DNA from: Helopsaltes ochotensis
Taxonomy: Eukaryota; Chordata; Aves; Passeriformes; Locustellidae
DNA length: 64,000 bases
Assembly (NCBI GenBank): GCA_013400155.1
Contig: VXBM01000055.1
Coordinates: 2,051,829 to 2,115,828 of the forward strand
Direction of reading: 5' to 3'
Each line of letters begins with the position of its first letter. Within the stretch, counting starts at the first letter, position 1. The notes beneath the pieces are model-generated. The model made no database searches and had not been told where the DNA came from. It saw nothing but the letters and a program-made list of their open reading frames with translations. Below are positions 58,759 through 64,000 of the stretch, piece by piece. A program made the translations under genes and the position numbers.

Positions 58759-59535
58759 TTGGAGAAACAGCCACAAGTTTCTACAGTTTTCAGTTCCATT
58801 TCAAAACTGACTCTGTGCATTTGCAGCCTGAAGTTTCAAGACAGCTCAAGCTTCACTGTGCTTGGTATCCTCAGCCTCAACCCCTCTGGAAAACATTCCA
58901 TGTGCACATTGCATCTCTCCAGATTTTATTCTCATTCCAAATCTGCAAGTACAAATATAGTAACATTCCATTCTCCTAATGCACACTCACAAGATGTGCT
59001 GAAATGTCAGATGCTAAATGGTACAAAAAAGCATTTTAGCACGTTCCTGTTGATGTACAAGAGAAGAGAGAAGGCAGAAATCGCTTTAACATCTGTTGAT
59101 TTATTAGATCTGAATACTCCCCTCCTTTCATCTGGCAGCAGCAGAGCCATTAACACTGCAGCAGCTTCTTCAGAGCTTGCAGCAGAGCACAAGAGAATGG
59201 TCCCGTTTCCGTGGGATTTTGATCACGGCTCTCTATCCCAATGGGAGCAAGGGGATTACAGGAAGGTGACCCAGCAGAGAGGAGTGGACAGGCAGGTAAT
59301 GCCCCTGCTGGGGGAGGAAGCAGGGGTGAGGCTGCAGCTATTGTGTGCCTGCTTCCTCTGCTGCACAGGCAGGGAAAGCATCGCTGACGCAGCCGGGATG
59401 GAGTTCACACCCCGGCACTGTGGGGCTCTCCTACCCCACCAGAACCGGCTCCTGACAAGGAGCATTGCTGAGTCATTCCAGTGGGAGCGATACAGGGTCG
59501 TTCCCCGTGCTTGGTATTGTTTCTCATGCTGCTAA
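58759..59535 (+). other. Longest non-repeat open reading frame (258 codons), unidentified
   Basis: A 777-nt frame open without Ns or tandem repeats, which is unusual for this AT-rich DNA. It contains ALTSVDLLDLNTPLLSSGSS and ends with a cysteine-rich YCFSCC. A splice donor (GGCAG/GTAATG) at 59295/59296 and acceptor-like sites near 58800 and 58827 could make part of it an exon. No homology recognised and no clear start context. It may be chance. Confidence 0.2.
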
Positions 59536-62500
59536 AAACAGCCAGTTGGCAATATTCCTTCTGCACATTTGAATTTACCCAGAAAATGCAGCTCAGCCAA
59601 AAATGTTGAGATAACATGATTTTTTCCTGCTTCTGGATGGGAAACTGAGTATTTTGACATATTAAGAGACTTAAAAATGAAAAAAAATCAAGGTTTTGTT
59701 CTGATGTACTTGTATTTTCTCAGGGAGTAGAGGGCAGGGGAATCACTTCGTTAAAATTTCCCTGTCAGCTTGAAGAATAAGGATATGACCTTGCAGAAGT
59801 GAACTGTGACACGAACATTTTCTCATAACAGAAGACACAACCACTGCCTTACTGTGGATCAAGCAATGTAGCTGGTCTGTTGAACACCGTCCAAAGGAGA
59901 AAATGTGTGTTCAAACGGGAGCATCTTGTCCAAACCCAAAGCTCCACGTAAAGGCAGCACAGGTGGGAGCTCCATGTCCTTGCCCCACCTCTGGTCCTGC
60001 CCTGCCCTTCCAAGAGAGTTGGAGCTTTCTGTGAATTAGGGACACAGCCTGCCTCCTCTTAGGGAGAATTTAAGGGAGAAATTGTTAGTGCAGCTGGCTG
60101 GTATGGTAGCTTTTGTCAAACTAGCCATTTCTCCCTTCCCTTTCAAGGCCATGGGCACAAATCCTCTCTGAGCATCAATCCAGCAGCTACAGCAGCTGTC
60201 AAAACCCTTAGGCCAAAACGTTGTGAGGACAAATTTGCTTGGAATCAAATTAGAACTTCACCATGGGATAAGCATCAGGTTAAGCTGAAACACCTCAGGA
60301 CCGTCCTCTAAACAAGCAGTCCTCAGTTCTCCTTTTCTGCTGGCAGGAAGCCTCCTGACTTCAGTGTATTACTTTACGCAAATATGCTCATATTTTCCTA
60401 ATACTGAAATTATAAACTGCCAGAGCAGCTAAATATAGGAATAAAATTAACTGCAGCAGAAATAAAAGCCTATTTTGTGTCTCTTTTGATTTTGTTAGTA
60501 ATATTTCTTTCCTTTTTCCAGAGTACCTTGCTGAGATGGAAAGCAAAAAAATCCTAGTTGCCAAATCTGTATTTAATCTGATGTTTCTTTCTATACACTT
60601 GTTATATATTCTTTCCTTTTTTTTCGTCAAGGTTCCTATGTAAATGCAAGTTCTCCACAGTGTCCTAGTCAAAATATCTGCTGCCTTAGTGGGAACTAAT
60701 CTCGCTGGTACTCAAGGGGTGAATCTCAAGGGATTTTTCTTCAGCAGAAGCTCTGTCATAGCATGAGCACTAACAAATACTGCAATTCATGTCTCCATAC
60801 TTGATGTATAAAATTTAAACTTCTCAAAGCTGCATTTCTGGCTGTGATCTCTGTGGAGGTGTCACTGACAACTCCCACCCCCTGAAGAAGGGAAAGGTGC
60901 AGCCAGAGCTGGGACTTGCCTGGCTCCTGGGGAACTGCAGCTGGGCAGCCTCTGCTGCTGCCCCGAGCTGCACCTCAGCAGTGCTGGAGCTGCAGCGCCC
61001 AACTGCTCAAGCCAACCACTTGTCTCAGGTCAGGATCAATCCCTCCAGCTGCAGCATTAAACCACTGGTGACCTGAAAGTGGGGCACACAGCCCTGCAAC
61101 ATTTGCCTGCGTTAAGTCCAGCTAACTTTTGCCATCTTCTGGAGGAAGGGAATAAAATGAGGGTGCTCAGCCGTACTTGTGCTTTATCAAACTTCAGACA
61201 TTAAGTAATCTGGGTTTTTGCTGTTCTACAAAGATCACTAAGTTTGTAGAATTATTAAGGAGCTTTTAACTATTTCATCCCCAGTTCTCCAATGCAGTTC
61301 TGATACTGCCTCAGACTCTAGAGGCCTCATGTCCTTCAGATACACTCCCAAGGTACACATATGTGGGCTTTCCTGACAAGTTCTTCACAGCATTGCAGCC
61401 TGCTGAAAAGAACTGCTCACTACCAGAACAGTGGTGCATTTCCCCTCAACTGAAACAACAATCCTCTTCACAGAACTGTACTTTCCCGTGGATAGCGAAC
61501 TCACTTCCTTCTGTTTTGTTTATACCCTTATGTGAGTTTTTTCCTCTTCCATTCCCTTTTCCAAAAGCAGTAAGACAATAAGACATTGTTAAGTGTTAAA
61601 CATCCATGTTTCTGTTTCTTGTCTTCACAACAGGATTATTAGAATGATGAGAAATGAAACAGGGGAATGATAAGGGAGAATGGCAAAATTTAGCTCAGAT
61701 TTTTATACAAAACAGCAGAAAAGACATCCAGAATTGGTCCAGAAATGTCCAGAGACCTTTTTGGTTTTAGGAAAAATTACAGATTAACCGCTGTTAATGA
61801 ACATGGGATCCATGCTTGAGCTAAAACACTTTGTACCCTTGAAAAGGTGAACAATGCCAGCTGTGGCAGGGCATGGGATTGAAGCATAGAGGTCACTAAC
61901 AAAATGCTGAAATGCCACTTCCAACAGCACCAAGAAATAAAGTATCCATCACTGAACTACAAAGTCCTTGGACTCCTCACAAAGGGGCCGTCCCTGAGGG
62001 ATGAGGGATAAACACAATCCTGAGAGGGCCTGAGGATGCCTACGGAGAAGAGGAAACTCTCCAGTGTGTGGGAGACAACTAAGGAGTCTGACCTTCCTCA
62101 TACCTTGGGGAGAATATCAAATAGATGATTTCAATATCACTCAATGACTCTTTTAGCCCTAAAAAGCATGAAAAGTTATGCTATTTTACATGCAGCTTGC
62201 ATACACAGGAACAGACAAGGCAAAACCAATGACACTAATTCAATTAATACCTAATTCAACAATAAAACATTTGATATATTTTGGATCAGTCAGTGCAGAA
62301 TGACAGTAGTGCCATGAATATCAGCAGGAGAAAACAGCAGTTGCAGACAACTGTGATACCTCAGTAGATGACCCTGAAGTTAGGGGCTACAGGACAGAGG
62401 AGCCAGAACCCCCATTTCCAGCTCTTAGAGGGCAGCACAGAAACAAAGAGCAAACTGAAACAGAAAGCCCTGGCTCACAGCATGGCATGGAAAAGGGCAT

Positions 62501-62610
62501 TACTGCTGCTGGACACGTGGCAGGGTGGGAAAACAGATAGTATGGGGAACAGTGGGAGATCCCCAGGAAGACTGAAATTTCTGTCTCATTTTATGTATCT
62601 AATTACATGG

Positions 62611-62624
62611 ACACACACACACAC
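62611..62624. repeat. (AC)7 microsatellite
   Basis: Seven AC units followed by ATATAG. Confidence 0.9.
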
Positions 62625-62734
62625 ATATAGATATAACCATGAAAAAAACCCAAACCCCTCCCACATACTTTCAATATGTAAATAGTAACCTTTATGCTTC
62701 CAGGCTTAGTTCTTCTAAAGTGAAAGCTGACAGA

Positions 62735-62960
62735 TTACACTATAAAGTGTCATTATTTTTCTTGCTGCTCTCCTTCTCTTTCCTATCTCATATCCCCCTT
62801 CATTTTTTTCGTTCTCCTTAATTTCACTTCTTTCTTCCCCCCTTCCATTCCTTGCTCTCTCTACGCCCCCCATATTAGCATTTCATCCCTCCACTCATTC
62901 TTGCACTTTTCCTGCTGCTTCTGCTCTTCTGTCTTCTTCCCAGTCATTCATTTCTTTCAT
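62735..62960 (+). repeat. Long polypyrimidine-rich tract
   Basis: About 225 bp in which the plus strand is dominated by C and T (CTTCTTTCTTCCCCCCTTCC and similar), with few purines. Not a regular tandem repeat. Confidence 0.7.
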
Positions 62961-64000
62961 ACTGAATTAACTCTACCCCTGCTCTATGAATCCTGACAAT
63001 CTATCTGGTTTTAATTGTTGCATTAAACTTAGCTGGACATTTCAGAGAGCCGTGTACATTTAAACTGAGGACCTTTTCAAAATCTTCATAATTCAAGTTG
63101 ATTCCATGTATTTGATACAAGAGCCATATGTTTTTGTGGATCACGTATTGGTTCGCACATGTGAACACTTACAGAGCAGACTTGGATTTGGGTAGCCAGT
63201 GCTCTTGCTTTCTGAGCTGTCAAGTAATTTTGGGCTATGTAATAGCATTGATACTTTGAAACGTGCAGAGATTTTCTCCACACTGCTAAAAATACTCTTT
63301 AAATATAACAAATGAGAGCACACAAGGCTGGCTGGGCTGTGCTTTCATGGGTGAAAAAGGAACCCTCCCCATGCAGCTCCCGGTTAGGGCTAGCAGGGTG
63401 GTAGGGTTCACGCAGCATTGAGACCACGATGCGTCTTCATCACCTTCAGCCTTGTTAACACCTGTCACAGGTGCTACCACTGCTTTGAAGGTTTTCTGAT
63501 TCATCTCAACAAACTCCTTAGAAATGATCAATTCATCTATTGCATCCTCAGAGCAGACCTAGAATCCTTTACTCAGACAAAACTCCTGTGCCTCACCCTG
63601 GTGCTAAATCTGTAAAAAAGGGGAGAGAAGAGGGGGAACATCATAGTAGGTTCTGTCAAAGGCATGTAAGAATTGTCATTTCCTTCTCAGCATCTAACTC
63701 AGTAAACTGAACATTAAATCCTACCCTAGGTGTGGGTGTCCCTGGCAATTTGTATCAAATGTGTGCATCTCCAGGGAAAAGTGGACAGAGACTAGGAATG
63801 ATTTAAATGGAGGGGAAAAGTTCTCACACTGATTCAATTAGAACAGTAGATGTTGTAATATAGCTTCAAGGGATAACTGAAACTTTTGGAGAGTGCTTCA
63901 TTTTTTTTCGTTCCCTTTTTCTTTCCTTTGGCTGCTGCCACATGGAGCTCATTTCACATTTCAACTACAATGTAAGTGATACAGAAAACCAGTTCTCACA

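Larger units (their letters stand above)
59536..64000. other. Unique sequence, no gene seen
   Basis: AT-rich. Holds an (AC)7 run at 62611-62624 and a C/T-rich tract at 62735-62960. Open frames near 61.4, 62.4 and 63.3 kb have no splice support. No RNA gene recognised. Confidence 0.4.

Noticed and set aside
1..64000. CRISPR arrays, operons, bacterial mobile elements, tRNA, rRNA and known microRNAs
   Set aside because: The sequence is a vertebrate nuclear region. No regularly spaced direct repeats with unique spacers and no RNA gene I recognise.

Overview
The window is vertebrate nuclear DNA, most likely from a bird and probably a passerine. The evidence is five 5'-truncated CR1 LINE tails of avian type (827-1140, 16990-17115, 18733-19060, 19085-19222, 40883-40995), one much older CR1-like fragment near 56.0-56.2 kb, AT-rich unique DNA broken by sharp GC-rich islands, and two runs of N (25615-26029, 45659-46160) that both sit inside such islands. 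There are no operons, CRISPR arrays or bacterial mobile elements. I did not recognise any RNA gene.

Left part, 1-26.2 kb: a pyrimidine-rich minisatellite and a CR1 lie at the edge. After them comes what I read as one complete minus-strand protein-coding gene of about 24 kb. It runs from a CpG island with an assembly gap (24.9-26.2 kb) leftward to a stop codon at 2552-2554 and a poly(A) signal at 1966-1971. I rebuilt it by hand from about twenty short exons with consensus splice sites. Their reading-frame phases join without a break from 21167 to the stop, giving 423 codons plus an N-terminus hidden in or near the gap. Six exons are strong on their own (13861-14036, 6250-6383, 4585-4705, 3048-3173, 21095-21167, 15063-15144). 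The rest depend partly on phase agreement, and the 17-50 nt ones are weaker. I could not name the protein.

Middle part, 26.2-45.2 kb: mostly single-copy AT-rich DNA with no gene I can defend. It holds a 28-bp perfect palindrome, simple repeats, a GC-rich segment with a plus-strand splice donor (37.4-38.0 kb), one candidate plus-strand exon (39226-39350), one CR1 tail and a 24-A tract.

Right part, 45.2-64 kb: a second gapped CpG island (45.18-46.33 kb) is followed by three candidate plus-strand exons (46.5, 47.1 and 47.7 kb) whose phases do not join, which suggests a non-coding transcript. A third GC island (51.2-51.7 kb) carries a tandem repeat in which each unit holds a minus-strand 5' splice-site motif. 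A fourth (56.6-57.4 kb) is flanked by two minisatellites. The remaining DNA is unique sequence with a few blocks rich in homeodomain and octamer words. A 258-codon open frame at 58.8-59.5 kb is the only other long open frame outside gaps and repeats. No novel biological system is evident. The most useful results are the hand-built gene model, its 44-nt putative intron, and the splice-donor repeat.
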